From Acidobacteriota bacterium (lineage in GTDB: Bacteria; Acidobacteriota; Blastocatellia; Pyrinomonadales; Pyrinomonadaceae), in NCBI GenBank assembly GCA_016700175.1, contig CP065003.1, forward strand, positions 1,250,001 through 1,314,000: a stretch of DNA of 64,000 bases, read 5' to 3'. Position 1 is the stretch's first letter, and every line of letters begins with the position of its first letter. Of the stretch, positions 1-8,777 are shown piece after piece. The notes under the pieces are model-generated. The model was not told where the DNA came from, did not search any database, and saw only the letters and a program-made list of their open reading frames with translations. The translations under genes were made by a program, and so were the position numbers.

Positions 1-67
1 TCAGCACTTCGCCGCCCGGAATGGCAAAATCCGGGCTGACGGAAATGATCCGGCCTTCTTTGTTCAT
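1..67 (-). CDS. 5' end of a leftward gene, truncated by window edge
   Basis: On the minus strand an ATG at 67-65 is preceded by a good ribosome binding site (AGGAG, about 76-80) and opens a frame that stays open to the window edge, reading MNKEGRIISVSPDFAIPGGE and onward. The phrase VSPDFAIPGGEV resembles IPT/TIG-type starts of secreted or repeat proteins, but 22 codons are too few to name it. It is divergent from hflX, which argues that the hflX frame open upstream of here on the plus strand is only an antisense shadow. A TAAAAT box on the minus strand (98-93) could be its -10 element. Product unknown. Confidence 0.6.
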   Translation of the reverse strand, partial: MNKEGRIISVSPDFAIPGGEVL

Positions 68-137
68 CTTTCGGCTCCTTTCGAAAACCCTCATTTTACG
101 ATGGTTAGCGACAAATAGGCAACAAGTCTCCGGAACG

Positions 138-1916
138 GTGCGGAACGGACCGACGCCGGCGCTATGGTATAATCGGGACACTTCGGAGGTAATTTATATC
201 ACCCGCGTAGACGGCTTCACAGAAGGCCTGAAACACAATCAACTCAAACGGATAGAGCGGCTGTTCACCCGAAAGGTCGCTCCCGACCGGATCGTATCTC
301 ACGAGCTTGCCAGGCAGCTTAGCGAGATCTCGCACGATACAGGCCGCCAGATCGGAGTACTGCTGAACCGAAAGGGCAGGGTGGATTACGTGATGGTCGG
401 CGACTCGAAACAGATCGAGATGCCCGATTTCAAGCGTGTAAGGGTCGCTTCCGGCCGGTTCCGCGGCCTCCGCTGCGTTCACACGCACCTTCTAGGCGAG
501 CCTTTGACCTCGGATGACCTTACGGACCTTGCGCTCCTGCGTCTTGACCTGATGTCGGTGATCCAGGTGAATTCCGAAACCGGTTTGCCGGATCTGGTGC
601 ATTCCGCGCATCTGCTTCCCTCCAAGGCGAGCGACATCCACGCTTCGAACGGGTCCGGCAAGCCGTACGAGTTCCTTGCGCCGGCACATCCTTCACAGCT
701 CGACACGGACTTCCTGACGCTCATCAACTCGCTTGAGGCGGAAATGGCCCGCAACAGAAAGACGGGCCTGAACCGCCAGACGAACCGTGAACGGGCGATC
801 TTGGTGTCGGTGACCACGGGGGCGACCGCGCTCGCGGAAGAGTCGCTTGCAGAGCTCGAGGAACTGGCGGTGTCGGCCAACGTTCTGGTCCTCGACAAGG
901 TGATACAGCGCCGTTCCCAGATCCATCCGAAGACGGTGCTCGGGGCGGGGAAGCTAAATGAGATACTCATCCGCTCGATGCAGCTCGGCGTCGATCTTAT
1001 CGTGTTCGACCGCGAACTGACGCCCGCGCAAGTGCGGTCGCTTTCGGAAGAGACCGAGCTGAAGGTCCTGGACCGGCCGCAGCTGATCCTGGATATCTTC
1101 GCCCAAAGGGCGGCTTCCCGCGAGGGTAAACTGCAGGTCGAACTTGCGCAGCTGAAGTACCTTCTTCCGAGGCTTGTAGTAGGCAAGAATTCCGCATTCT
1201 CGAAGCTCGCGGGAGGAATCGGGGGCCGGGGTCCGGGTGAGACGAAACTGGAAACGGACCGAAGGCGCGTCCGCAAGCGAATATCGGATCTGGAAAAACA
1301 GGTGAAGAAGATCGGCAAGCAGCGGCTGGAACGCCGCAAGTCGCGGGTCGGCAGGGATATCCCGATCATCTCGCTTGTCGGCTATACCAACGCCGGTAAA
1401 TCGACCCTTCTGAACACTCTGACCGACAGCAAGGTTTACGCGGAAAGGAAAATGTTCGCGACCCTCGACCCCACGGCGCGAAGGCTTCGCCTGCCGTTCG
1501 AGCGTGAAGTGATCATCAACGACACGGTGGGATTCATAAGAGAGCTTCCCGAATCGCTCGTCGCGGCATTCAAAGCGACGCTTGAAGAGATCGGCGACAG
1601 CGATCTGCTGGTGCATGTCGTGGATGCCTCGAATCCGAGAGCGCTCCACCAGATCGAATCGGTCGAGTCAATACTCACAAGCCTTGACCTTGGCGAGATA
1701 CCGATGATAATCGCCTTGAACAAGAAAGACCGTGTCGACCGCAAGACGCTCAAGGCTCTCGAACGGGCAGTATCGCTGGAGTCCGAAGATGCAGTCGTCC
1801 CGGTTTCGGCGCTCGCGCCGGATTCGCTCGGACCCCTTATCGCCGAGATCTGCGGTCGTGTGTCCCGCGATCCCGAGGCAACAGATACTGCCGGAGCCTT
1901 TGCGTCGGCGAGTTGA
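138..1916 (+). CDS. hflX: GTPase HflX
   Basis: HflX is a ribosome-associated GTPase that rescues or splits stalled and heat-damaged ribosomes in the cytoplasm. The family signature GGRGPGETKLETDRR lies near 1216-1260, followed by a coiled stretch and the G domain: G1 GYTNAGKST near 1380-1406, G3 DTVGFIRELP near 1520-1550, G4 NKKDR near 1720-1735. An N-terminal extension (GLKHNQLKRIERL onward) is present, as in longer HflX forms. The start is uncertain. An ATG at 21 would overlap the divergent gene and is rejected; the GTG at 138 is the last canonical start before the conserved region and is used here, but a non-canonical ATC at 198, 7 bases after a GGAGGT, is also possible. Its stop is 3 bases from the next ATG (1920), so the two are probably co-transcribed. 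Confidence 0.93.
   Translation: MRNGPTPALWYNRDTSEVIYITRVDGFTEGLKHNQLKRIERLFTRKVAPDRIVSHELARQLSEISHDTGRQIGVLLNRKGRVDYVMVGDSKQIEMPDFKRVRVASGRFRGLRCVHTHLLGEPLTSDDLTDLALLRLDLMSVIQVNSETGLPDLVHSAHLLPSKASDIHASNGSGKPYEFLAPAHPSQLDTDFLTLINSLEAEMARNRKTGLNRQTNRERAILVSVTTGATALAEESLAELEELAVSANVLVLDKVIQRRSQIHPKTVLGAGKLNEILIRSMQLGVDLIVFDRELTPAQVRSLSEETELKVLDRPQLILDIFAQRAASREGKLQVELAQLKYLLPRLVVGKNSAFSKLAGGIGGRGPGETKLETDRRRVRKRISDLEKQVKKIGKQRLERRKSRVGRDIPIISLVGYTNAGKSTLLNTLTDSKVYAERKMFATLDPTARRLRLPFEREVIINDTVGFIRELPESLVAAFKATLEEIGDSDLLVHVVDASNPRALHQIESVESILTSLDLGEIPMIIALNKKDRVDRKTLKALERAVSLESEDAVVPVSALAPDSLGPLIAEICGRVSRDPEATDTAGAFASAS
168..190 (+). promoter_or_regulatory. Possible hflX -10 box and Shine-Dalgarno
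   Basis: A perfect TATAAT lies at 168-173 and GGAGGT at 185-190, just before the conserved HflX coding region. No convincing -35 box is visible 17 bases upstream. If both are real, translation must begin after about 192, where no ATG, GTG or TTG is available in frame, so one of these signals may be fortuitous. Confidence 0.35.
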
Positions 1917-1919
1917 ACA

Positions 1920-4388
1920 ATGAGCAAGAAACTCCCGAAGAACCAAAACTTCCTCGATCGTTTGCGAAAGCGATCGCTCGAGTACCTGCGCATACCTTAC
2001 GACAAGATCAGCCCCGCGCAGAGATTCTGGATAGGATTTGTAGTGTTCTCGATCCTGACGACCCTTCTGATCAGCAACCCGGTGTGGCGGACCACGACCG
2101 CGGCGTATTCGGAAGGCGATATTGCGCGCGAGACCATCGTTTCGCCTGCCGATATTTCGGTGGTTGACGAAGAACTGACGCGGTCGATGAGGGAATCGGC
2201 GAAGCAGGCGATCAAACCGATATTCAACTTCAGATCAGACAGTTCGGACGAGGCGCTGAAGACATTCAGGGATGCCTGGCAGAAGTTTCAGAGATCTGCC
2301 CGCGAGGCACGACAGAACGGGAACGGATCGGATACGGTCGAATGGGACGGACCCGGCGGAAAGGATCTGGGGCGAATACTCGGTGCGAGAGACTTTTCGC
2401 GAGGCGAGATAGAGTCTGTCGAACGTGCCCTCGAACAAGCGACGGAAGGGACGATCTACGATGACAAGGACCGTCCCCAGCTCCGAAGCGATGTAACGCT
2501 TGCGGATCCCAAGAATCCTACTGCAGAGACCACTATCACGATGCCGGGCAGCAGCTGGATCCCGCTCTCGCGGGCGCGTGCGAAACTTCGTGAGGGACTC
2601 AACGGCATCAACAGCCTTTCGGAGGCCGAAGTGGATGCATTCGAGAAGGCATTGTCGCCACTCGTTCTGCCGAATGCGATCTATGACAGCGCTGCCACAG
2701 TCAAGGCCCGCGAGGACCTGGCGGCAAGCGTCGAGCCTACGCTCATCGAGCTTAAGCGCCAACAGACGATCGTGCGGGAAGGCGACACGATAACAGATGA
2801 GGTCCTGGCCCAGCTCTCGGCGATAAGAAGCTATGCCGACACGAGCCGTCAGATGAACCGGTTCTTCGGTCTTTTGGCGATTGTAACCGCACTCTACTGG
2901 GTGGCGTGGAAATTCATTCAGCACCGCGGTTTCGTGAACCGGCTTTCATTGTCCGAAGAGCGTACGTTCGTGATGTTCGGGTTCATCGTCATCGTGCAGA
3001 CGATCCTGATGGCCGTCTTCTTTCGGGTGACCGAGTACACCGCAGCACAGAACCTCCGTGCACCTCTCAACGACCCGACGCTATGGGCGTTCGCGATCCC
3101 GTTCGCGTTCAGTTCGCTCCTGATGACACTTCTTGCGGACCGGCGGACCGCGCTCTTTACGGGACTCTTCTGTGCATTGCTCGCGGGCCTGCTTGCCCCG
3201 CGCGGACTTGAGTTCGTGCTGTACGCAGGTATTTCGTCGGCCGTGGCCGTATACGGGATCGGGAGATACCGCAGCAGGCAGTCGGTCACGTTCGCGGGGA
3301 TCTTCGTCGGTGTCGCCAACGCCGCGACGGCGGTTGCGCTTATCTCCTACACGCAGCAACCGCTCATACTCAACACTATACTGCTTGCGATCAGCTGCGG
3401 CCTGGTCAGCGGACTGATCACTGCGGCGGTGACGGCGATGTTCCTGCCGATCTGCGAATCGCTTTTTGGTATCCTTACCGATGTGAAACTGCTCGAGCTG
3501 TCGAACGCGGACCTCCCGCTCCTGGGCCAGCTCGCGCTTCGCGCGCCGGGCACGAATCAGCATTCGCACGCGGTCGGGCAGCTCGCCGAAGAAGCCTGCC
3601 GTGTTGTCGGGGCTAACGGCCTGCTTGCCAGGATCGGAGCGTTGTATCACGACATTGGAAAGACGGCGGCTCCCGAGCACTTCGTGGAGAACCAGCGCGG
3701 GAAAAATCCTCATGACCGTTTGAAGCCCGCGCAGAGCGCGCGCATCATTGTCAGCCACGTTACATACGGCGCAAAACTCGCCAAGGACATGGGCCTCCCG
3801 TCGAGGATCGTCGATTTCATCCCACAGCACCACGGAACGCGGACACTTCACTATTTTCTGACAAAGGCCAGGAACGAGGCCGGAAAGGGCGAAGAGGTTC
3901 ACGAGAACGACTTCCGATACCCGGGGCCGAAGCCGCAGTTCAAGGAAGCGGCGATAATGATGATCGCCGACAGCTGCGAGGCGGCGGCCCGTTCGCTAAG
4001 CGATCCGACGCCGGAGAATATTCGCTTCATCGTCACAAAGATCATCGACGCGATCCTTGCCGACGATCAGCTTGACGAATGCGACTTGACTCTCAGGGAA
4101 CTGACGCAGATCCGCGAGTCGATGATCAAATCGCTCGTCTCGATCTACCACTCCAGGGTCGACTACCCTGGCTACATTCCACCGGCTTCGAAGACGCTTG
4201 AGAACATCATTGTTCCTAAAGACCTTGATGAAGAGGTCCGCGGTCCCAGATATGCCGATCCCGCGGACATCCCCGTCAGCCCCGGCGGCGAGGTAGAGGA
4301 CGAGGCGGTTGTGAGAACGGTCAGGAAGCCTGTCGAGGATGCCTCGATCACGAAAGAGCCGGAAGTAAAGGCGAAGGGAACGGAGTAA
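1920..4388 (+). CDS. 7TM-HD family phosphodiesterase (PgpH/YqfF-like)
   Basis: Membrane-anchored HD-domain phosphohydrolase. Characterised relatives (PgpH of Listeria) degrade cyclic di-AMP. The 822-residue protein has one N-terminal membrane helix (about residues 33-52), a large extracytoplasmic 7TMR-HDED-type region to about 310, a block of six or seven membrane helices (about 315-530), and a cytosolic HD domain with an upstream HSHAVGQLAE, the metal motif HDIGK at 577-581 and QHHGT further on. Start ATG follows the hflX stop by 3 bases with no strong ribosome site, suggesting translational coupling. In Bacillota this family sits near ybeY and era; here the partner is another ribosome-linked GTPase. 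Substrate is inferred from the family. Confidence 0.9.
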   Translation: MSKKLPKNQNFLDRLRKRSLEYLRIPYDKISPAQRFWIGFVVFSILTTLLISNPVWRTTTAAYSEGDIARETIVSPADISVVDEELTRSMRESAKQAIKPIFNFRSDSSDEALKTFRDAWQKFQRSAREARQNGNGSDTVEWDGPGGKDLGRILGARDFSRGEIESVERALEQATEGTIYDDKDRPQLRSDVTLADPKNPTAETTITMPGSSWIPLSRARAKLREGLNGINSLSEAEVDAFEKALSPLVLPNAIYDSAATVKAREDLAASVEPTLIELKRQQTIVREGDTITDEVLAQLSAIRSYADTSRQMNRFFGLLAIVTALYWVAWKFIQHRGFVNRLSLSEERTFVMFGFIVIVQTILMAVFFRVTEYTAAQNLRAPLNDPTLWAFAIPFAFSSLLMTLLADRRTALFTGLFCALLAGLLAPRGLEFVLYAGISSAVAVYGIGRYRSRQSVTFAGIFVGVANAATAVALISYTQQPLILNTILLAISCGLVSGLITAAVTAMFLPICESLFGILTDVKLLELSNADLPLLGQLALRAPGTNQHSHAVGQLAEEACRVVGANGLLARIGALYHDIGKTAAPEHFVENQRGKNPHDRLKPAQSARIIVSHVTYGAKLAKDMGLPSRIVDFIPQHHGTRTLHYFLTKARNEAGKGEEVHENDFRYPGPKPQFKEAAIMMIADSCEAAARSLSDPTPENIRFIVTKIIDAILADDQLDECDLTLRELTQIRESMIKSLVSIYHSRVDYPGYIPPASKTLENIIVPKDLDEEVRGPRYADPADIPVSPGGEVEDEAVVRTVRKPVEDASITKEPEVKAKGTE

Positions 4389-4393
4389 AGTCT

Positions 4394-4482
4394 GGAGAGT
4401 TTACCGAGTTTGGCGAGTTGGCAGAGTTAGGCGAGTTCGGCGGGTTTGCTGAGTTTGGCGAGTTGACAGAGTTTGGCGGGTC
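4394..4482 (+). repeat. Nonanucleotide tandem repeat, GAGTTTGGC-like
   Basis: About ten degenerate copies of a 9-bp unit close to GAGTTTGGC directly follow the phosphodiesterase gene. Nothing else is recognisable here apart from the array itself. Confidence 0.8.
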
Positions 4483-4487
4483 GGAAG

Positions 4488-4610
4488 CGTCGCGAAGCTA
4501 CGCCGGAAGTTAGCCCGGGGTGGAGCCGAAGGCGGAACCCCCGGTAACAGCGCCATCATCACTACTAAGCCGCTTTGGCGGCGACATCGGCTTTGCAATA
4601 GAATGAGAAG
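4488..4610. repeat. Degenerate REP-like element
   Basis: The stretch holds TTAGCCCGGGGTGGAGCC and CCGCTTTGGCGGCGAC blocks that recur in variant form near 10048-10130 (opposite orientation) and 23697-23790. It fills the gene-free gap before the 4685 gene. No coding frame is supported. Confidence 0.55.
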
Positions 4611-4684
4611 GTTTCGGACGTCCGTTGGCGCCGAATCCGCACTGGCGCCACCTGGAATTTTAGGTTCTTAACTGAACTCTCATC

Positions 4685-5125
4685 ATGAGCAGGAAACTGG
4701 CATTTGCCGGAATTGGGGTAATGGTGCTCATATCCCTGGTGATAATGGGCATTTGGCAAGGCGGATGGCTGTTCCTCCGTGTGGCGTCGGCGAAGATAAC
4801 GCTAAACGGAAAAACGACTAAAGACAGCAAGATCTACAAAGGCGCATCGGGCGATTACTTTATTTTCCTGGAGAACGAAAGTGCGGAGCACCGCGTTTAT
4901 CGGGTGTTCTCACAAACTCCTGAAGTAGGCATTCCAGCATCTCCCGTTCCATCGAGTTATACAAAGTCGTTGAAGACAAACTGGGTCTTGCTTTGCGGGC
5001 ATTGCCCGATCACGACGGCGGGAACGGATAAGTTCGACCGGAACGCTACGGTTTCAGTATCTTCAACAGGTCTTGAGTTCACTGTGGGCGAAGACAACGT
5101 GGTCGTTAAATTGGCTGATCATTAG
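4685..5125 (+). CDS. Hypothetical protein with N-terminal membrane anchor
   Basis: A 146-residue protein of unknown function. Residues about 5-32 form a hydrophobic segment (signal anchor or uncleaved signal), and the rest is a polar, probably extracytoplasmic beta-rich domain with two cysteines in a CGHC motif near residue 107. CGHC is the redox motif of some thioredoxin-like proteins, but no thioredoxin fold is apparent. There is no clear Shine-Dalgarno. It stands alone between repeat-filled gaps, and base composition is slightly lower in GC than its neighbours, so recent acquisition is possible. Confidence 0.6.
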   Translation: MSRKLAFAGIGVMVLISLVIMGIWQGGWLFLRVASAKITLNGKTTKDSKIYKGASGDYFIFLENESAEHRVYRVFSQTPEVGIPASPVPSSYTKSLKTNWVLLCGHCPITTAGTDKFDRNATVSVSSTGLEFTVGEDNVVVKLADH

Positions 5126-5234
5126 TTGAAGCAATATCTCTCTCTCTGAACACTCTCGCGAATTGCCGGACGTCCGACAAGCCTCAGTTTGTCACACCTT
5201 AAGGGAGCCAATCCACAGCATGCACACTATGATC

Positions 5235-5357
5235 CGTTCAGGGCAGCGCTTCGCGCTGCAACGGCGGGCACAGCCCGGCGCCAGACGGACCGAACCATCC
5301 GATCAGGAAGCCGCGCGGAGCACGGCTTGGGCAGCGCAAAGCGCTGCTCTAAACGGT
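5235..5357. repeat. REP-like palindromes (GCAGCGCAAAGCGCTGC family)
   Basis: Contains AGCGCTTCGCGCTGC near 5243-5257 and the fuller unit GCAGCGCAAAGCGCTGCTC followed by TAAACGG at about 5334-5358. The same unit recurs at 15720-15836, 16643-16975 and 45450-45480. It occupies the convergent gap between the 4685 gene and the HIT gene. Confidence 0.8.
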
Positions 5358-5370
5358 CGAATAATTGTGC

Positions 5371-5865
5371 TCAGAATTTCCCTTTCAGCTTTTCGTACGT
5401 CGTCTCGAGCGTCTCGGGGATAGTACGCGTTTCGCCGATCGAGGTCATGAAGTTCGCGTCGCCCGCCCAGCGGGGCATCAGGTGCATGTGGAAATGGTTC
5501 TCGACCCCGGCCCCGGCGGCCTTCCCGATATTCATCCCCATATTGAATCCGTCCGGACTGTAGACTTCGGCGAGGATCTCCTGCGACCTTTTCGCTAGGT
5601 CCATCAGTTCGTCCGTGATCTCTTTCGAGGCATTGACCGGCGAGGGCAGGTGATCGAACGGCACGATCATGAGGTGGCCGGTGATGTACGGGAAAATGTT
5701 GAGGATGACGAAATTGAACCCGGCGCGATGGACGATGTACTTCTCGTCGTCGCTCGCCGGGTTCTGAAGAACCGCACAGAAAACGCAATCGGATTCGCCG
5801 TCAGACGCGTGTTTGCTGCTGGAACGTATGTAATCGTATCGCCACGGACTCCACAGAATGTCCAT
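5371..5865 (-). CDS. HIT-family hydrolase (Ap4A phosphorylase-like)
   Basis: Histidine-triad nucleotide hydrolase or transferase, cytosolic, likely acting on dinucleoside polyphosphates or nucleotidyl adducts. The triad HFHMHLMPRW gives His124, His126 and His128, with His128 as the expected catalytic residue of HxHxH. A CVFC pair at residues 27-30 and a downstream histidine fit the zinc site seen in several 160-residue HIT proteins. The ATG at 5865 has a strong AGGAGG site. It is the third gene after rpsA and the HU gene, 46 bases downstream of HU, so probably the end of that operon. Confidence 0.92.
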   Translation of the reverse strand: MDILWSPWRYDYIRSSSKHASDGESDCVFCAVLQNPASDDEKYIVHRAGFNFVILNIFPYITGHLMIVPFDHLPSPVNASKEITDELMDLAKRSQEILAEVYSPDGFNMGMNIGKAAGAGVENHFHMHLMPRWAGDANFMTSIGETRTIPETLETTYEKLKGKF

Positions 5866-5911
5866 CTTGCAACCTCCTGAAGGCCGGTCCGCGGAACGCG
5901 GGCGATCTGGA

Positions 5912-6187
5912 TTACTGATTGATAATGTCTTTCAGGTCCTTACCGGGCTTAAAGTAAGCGACCCTTTTCGCGGGGATCTCAACAGGTTCGCCCGTCTTTG
6001 GATTCCTTCCCTTCCTTGCGTTCCTCTCGCGAACGCGAAAACTGCCGAAGCCCCTAAGTTCGATCTTCTCGCCCTTGTTAAGGGTGCTGACGATGCTGTC
6101 AAAAATGATCTCGACCAATTGTTCGACATCTTTCTTGGTCATGTCGGCTTCTTTCGCTACGATCTCAACCAGGTCGGCTTTTGTCAT
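5912..6187 (-). CDS. HU/IHF-family DNA-binding protein
   Basis: Small histone-like protein of 91 residues, the usual family length. It has the helical N-terminal dimerisation half (MTKADLVEIVAKEA), the GFGSFRVRERNARKGRNP segment that starts the DNA-binding arm, and the PAKRVAYFKPGKDLKD C-terminus. Dimers bend and wrap DNA in the nucleoid. A GAGGAT ribosome site precedes the ATG. It lies 43 bases downstream of rpsA, the same neighbour arrangement as rpsA-ihfB in Proteobacteria. Whether it is an HU homodimer or an IHF-like subunit cannot be decided from sequence alone. Confidence 0.95.
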   Translation of the reverse strand: MTKADLVEIVAKEADMTKKDVEQLVEIIFDSIVSTLNKGEKIELRGFGSFRVRERNARKGRNPKTGEPVEIPAKRVAYFKPGKDLKDIINQ

Positions 6188-6230
6188 CTTTTATCCTCGT
6201 TTCCGCGAACTTCGAAATCTGTAAAACGGC

Positions 6231-8627
6231 CTAGCTCTTGCCTTTCTTCTTGGTCTTCTTCTCGGTCTCGGCTTCCGCAGCTTCTTCGGCCTTGGGTTCC
6301 TCGGAAGTCTCCTCAGCCTTCGGTTCCTCGGCAGTCTCCTCAGCCTTAGCCCCGTCGGCGGATTCCTCAGCCTTCGGTTCCTCAGCAGCTTCTTCAGCCT
6401 TCGGTTCCTCGGCAGCTTCTTCAGCCTTCGGTTCCTCGGCAGTTTCTTCAGCCTTTGCCTCGTCGGCGGATTCCTCAGCCTTCGGATCCTCGGCAGCTTC
6501 TTCAGCCTTCGGTTCCTCGGCAGTCTCTTCAGCCTTCGGCTCCTCGGCAGTCTCTTCAGCCTTGGGCTCCTCGGCAGTCTCCTCAGCCTTCGGCTCCTCG
6601 GCAGATTCTTCAGCCTTCGGTTCCTCAGCAGTCTCCTCGGCCTTCGCTTCAGCTTTGGATTCCTTGGATTTCGCCTCGGCCTTGGTTTCGGCCTCTTCCG
6701 CCTTCGCCTCTTCGGCTTCCGTATCGTCACCGCCAAACTTCAGTTTCGCAAGTTCGCCGAGCGATGCCATACCGCTCTTGGCCTGGCTCGAATACGAGCG
6801 CGAATCGACGACCGGCTCGTCATCCTTGCCGACCGCGCGATGCGAAAGACCGATCTTTTCGACGTCGTGCTCGATCCTGAGGATCTTGAAATCAAGTTCC
6901 TGTCCGATCGAGAATTCGTCTTCCGGGTTCTCCACCCTGTCGTCAGAAAGCTCTGAAATGTGGCACAGTCCTTCCAGGTCCTGTGCAAGCTCGACGAAAA
7001 CACCGAAGCTCGCGAACCTCGAGATCTTGCCCTTTATGACATCGCCGGGCTTGTGTTCATTCGTGAATTCTTCCCAGGCGCTCGGCGTGAGCTCCTTCAT
7101 CGAAAGCGAAAGCCGGTGGCCGTCGGTGTCGATGTTCGTGATCACCGCCTCAACCTCCTGGCCCTTGCTCAGGACGTCCTTCGGGTGCTTGATCTTCTTC
7201 GACCAGGATATGTCCGAAACGTGAACCAGGCCGTCGATCCCCTCCTCGACCTCGACGAATGCGCCGAAATCCGTGAGGTTTCTGACCTTGCCCTCGATCT
7301 TGGTACCGACCGAGTAACGCTCGCCGATCGTGTCCCAGGGATTGGGCTGGAGCTGTTTCATTCCGAGGCTTATCCTGCGCTCGTCCGGATCGATGCCCAG
7401 CACCTGGACCTCGACCTCGTCACCCTTCCGCACCACGTGTTTCGGATGCTTCAGGCGCTTGGACCAGGACATCTCCGATACGTGAACGAGGCCTTCGACG
7501 CCGGGTTCGAGTTCCACAAAGGCTCCGTACTCGGTAATGCTCGAGACGCGCCCTTTGATAACAGAATTGACCGGATAAAGCTCGGTCACGGTCGACCAGG
7601 GATCCGGAAGCAGCTGTTTGAAACCGAGCGACACTTTTTCCTTGTCGCGGTCCAGCTTGAGGATCTTGACCTGAACCGTGTCGCCGACCTTGAACATCTC
7701 GCCGGGATTATGGAGCCGGCCCCATGACATGTCCGTCACGTGAAGAAGCCCGTCGATGCCGCCGATATCGATGAACGCACCGTAATCGGTCAGGTTCTTG
7801 ACCGTGCCCTCTTCAATGTATCCTTCTTCGATCCGCTCGAGCGTCTCCTCTTTCTGCTTGTTGAGGACCTCGTCGGTGATCACCTTGCGCGAGATCACGA
7901 TGTTGCTTCGCTTGCGGCTGAACTTGATGACCTTTGCTTCGATCTCTTCGCCGATGTAAGTATCAAGGTTGCGGACAGGCCTGGAATCGACCTGCGAACC
8001 GGGCAGAAACGCTTCGACGCCATTGATATCGACCTTCAGACCGCCTTTTGTCTTGGCGGTCACGTTGCCCTTGATGACAGTGTCGTCGTCGTAGGCCTGC
8101 TCGATCTCATTCCAGGACTTGCGGCGTTCCGCGTCGAATCTGGAAAGGCTCGGCGGGGCGTCGCCCGATCCCATCGAACGGATCACGACCTCAACCTCGT
8201 CACCGAGTTTGATCCCCACTTCACCGTCCTCCGACGTGAATTCATCCACCGACACAAGGCCTTCGGACTTGTAGCCGAAATCGACAAGTGCTCCGTTATC
8301 CGAGATCTCGACCACCTTTCCGGTCACGAGTTCGCCGGTCGAATACGCGACCTGGTCCTGCTCGAACTGTTCGAGAATCGCGCCAAAATCCATTTCGCTC
8401 ATCGGCGTCTCGGCGGACTCCGCCGCTTCGCCGCCTTCGGCGTTATCTTCGGATTTAGGCGTCTCTTGGTTCGGGGACTCCGGGGTGGGCGCTGCGTCCG
8501 CGGCTTCTGCCTTGGTCTCGGTTTCGGTTTCGGCCTTTGCAGCCGCTGCTTCTGCGTTGTTCTGGTCCGCTGCCTCGGCAGGCTTTGCGGCCTGGTCCTC
8601 GGCTTCCTTGGTTACTTCGTTTGACAT
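6231..8627 (-). CDS. rpsA: 30S ribosomal protein S1 with long acidic repeat tail
   Basis: Ribosomal protein S1 binds mRNA upstream of the start codon and helps load structured or Shine-Dalgarno-poor messages onto the 30S subunit. Six S1 (OB-fold) domains run from about residue 97 to 610, each with a GxVxxxxxxGxFVxL core; domains three to six contain HVSEMSW-type ends. The 798 residues exceed the usual 550-570 because of an Ala/Glu-rich N-terminal extension (about 1-80) and a C-terminal tail (about 640-795) of fourteen 9-residue units close to KAEETAEEP, ending in KKTKKKGKS. The tail is strongly acidic apart from the basic end. The message continues into the HU and HIT genes. The start ATG has only a distant AAGGAAG site. 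Confidence 0.96.
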   Translation of the reverse strand: MSNEVTKEAEDQAAKPAEAADQNNAEAAAAKAETETETKAEAADAAPTPESPNQETPKSEDNAEGGEAAESAETPMSEMDFGAILEQFEQDQVAYSTGELVTGKVVEISDNGALVDFGYKSEGLVSVDEFTSEDGEVGIKLGDEVEVVIRSMGSGDAPPSLSRFDAERRKSWNEIEQAYDDDTVIKGNVTAKTKGGLKVDINGVEAFLPGSQVDSRPVRNLDTYIGEEIEAKVIKFSRKRSNIVISRKVITDEVLNKQKEETLERIEEGYIEEGTVKNLTDYGAFIDIGGIDGLLHVTDMSWGRLHNPGEMFKVGDTVQVKILKLDRDKEKVSLGFKQLLPDPWSTVTELYPVNSVIKGRVSSITEYGAFVELEPGVEGLVHVSEMSWSKRLKHPKHVVRKGDEVEVQVLGIDPDERRISLGMKQLQPNPWDTIGERYSVGTKIEGKVRNLTDFGAFVEVEEGIDGLVHVSDISWSKKIKHPKDVLSKGQEVEAVITNIDTDGHRLSLSMKELTPSAWEEFTNEHKPGDVIKGKISRFASFGVFVELAQDLEGLCHISELSDDRVENPEDEFSIGQELDFKILRIEHDVEKIGLSHRAVGKDDEPVVDSRSYSSQAKSGMASLGELAKLKFGGDDTEAEEAKAEEAETKAEAKSKESKAEAKAEETAEEPKAEESAEEPKAEETAEEPKAEETAEEPKAEETAEEPKAEEAAEDPKAEESADEAKAEETAEEPKAEEAAEEPKAEEAAEEPKAEESADGAKAEETAEEPKAEETSEEPKAEEAAEAETEKKTKKKGKS
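6265..6645 (-). repeat. 27-bp in-frame tandem repeat in rpsA
   Basis: Fourteen 27-bp units encode the KAEETAEEP-type repeat of the S1 tail. Units vary at the fifth residue (T, A or S) and in a few copies at the EEP positions. The period is a multiple of three, so copy number can change without frameshift. Confidence 0.9.
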
Positions 8628-8746
8628 TTAGGTTCAGGTTAACTTCCTTTTGGTTTTGGGTCACCGGACGCGCTCTGCGACCGGCGGAGCATACCCCCCA
8701 GACCGTTCTGAAAGCAATAAAAAAAATCAGCCCGTAGGATAGCTAA

Positions 8747-8777
8747 TTTTTACCCAACTGCGATTAAATTGTGACAA
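8747..8777 (-). promoter_or_regulatory. Possible rpsA promoter
   Basis: On the minus strand TTGTCA (8777-8772) is followed after 19 bases by TAAAAA (8752-8747), giving a leader of roughly 115 bases before the rpsA ATG. The spacing is long and the -10 weak, so this is tentative. Confidence 0.3.

Noticed and set aside
21..137. ATG at 21 as hflX start
   Set aside because: It overlaps the 5' end of a divergent gene with a clear ribosome site and gives an N-terminus with no HflX character.
6191..6736. 181-codon Arg/Pro-rich minus-strand frame
   Set aside because: Shifted reading of the same rpsA repeat; produced by composition, not selection.
6238..7224. 328-codon plus-strand frame opposite rpsA, Ser/Ala/Phe repeats
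   Set aside because: It is the antisense of the acidic repeat tail and S1 domain; the repeat period of 27 keeps the opposite frame open. No ribosome site or homology.
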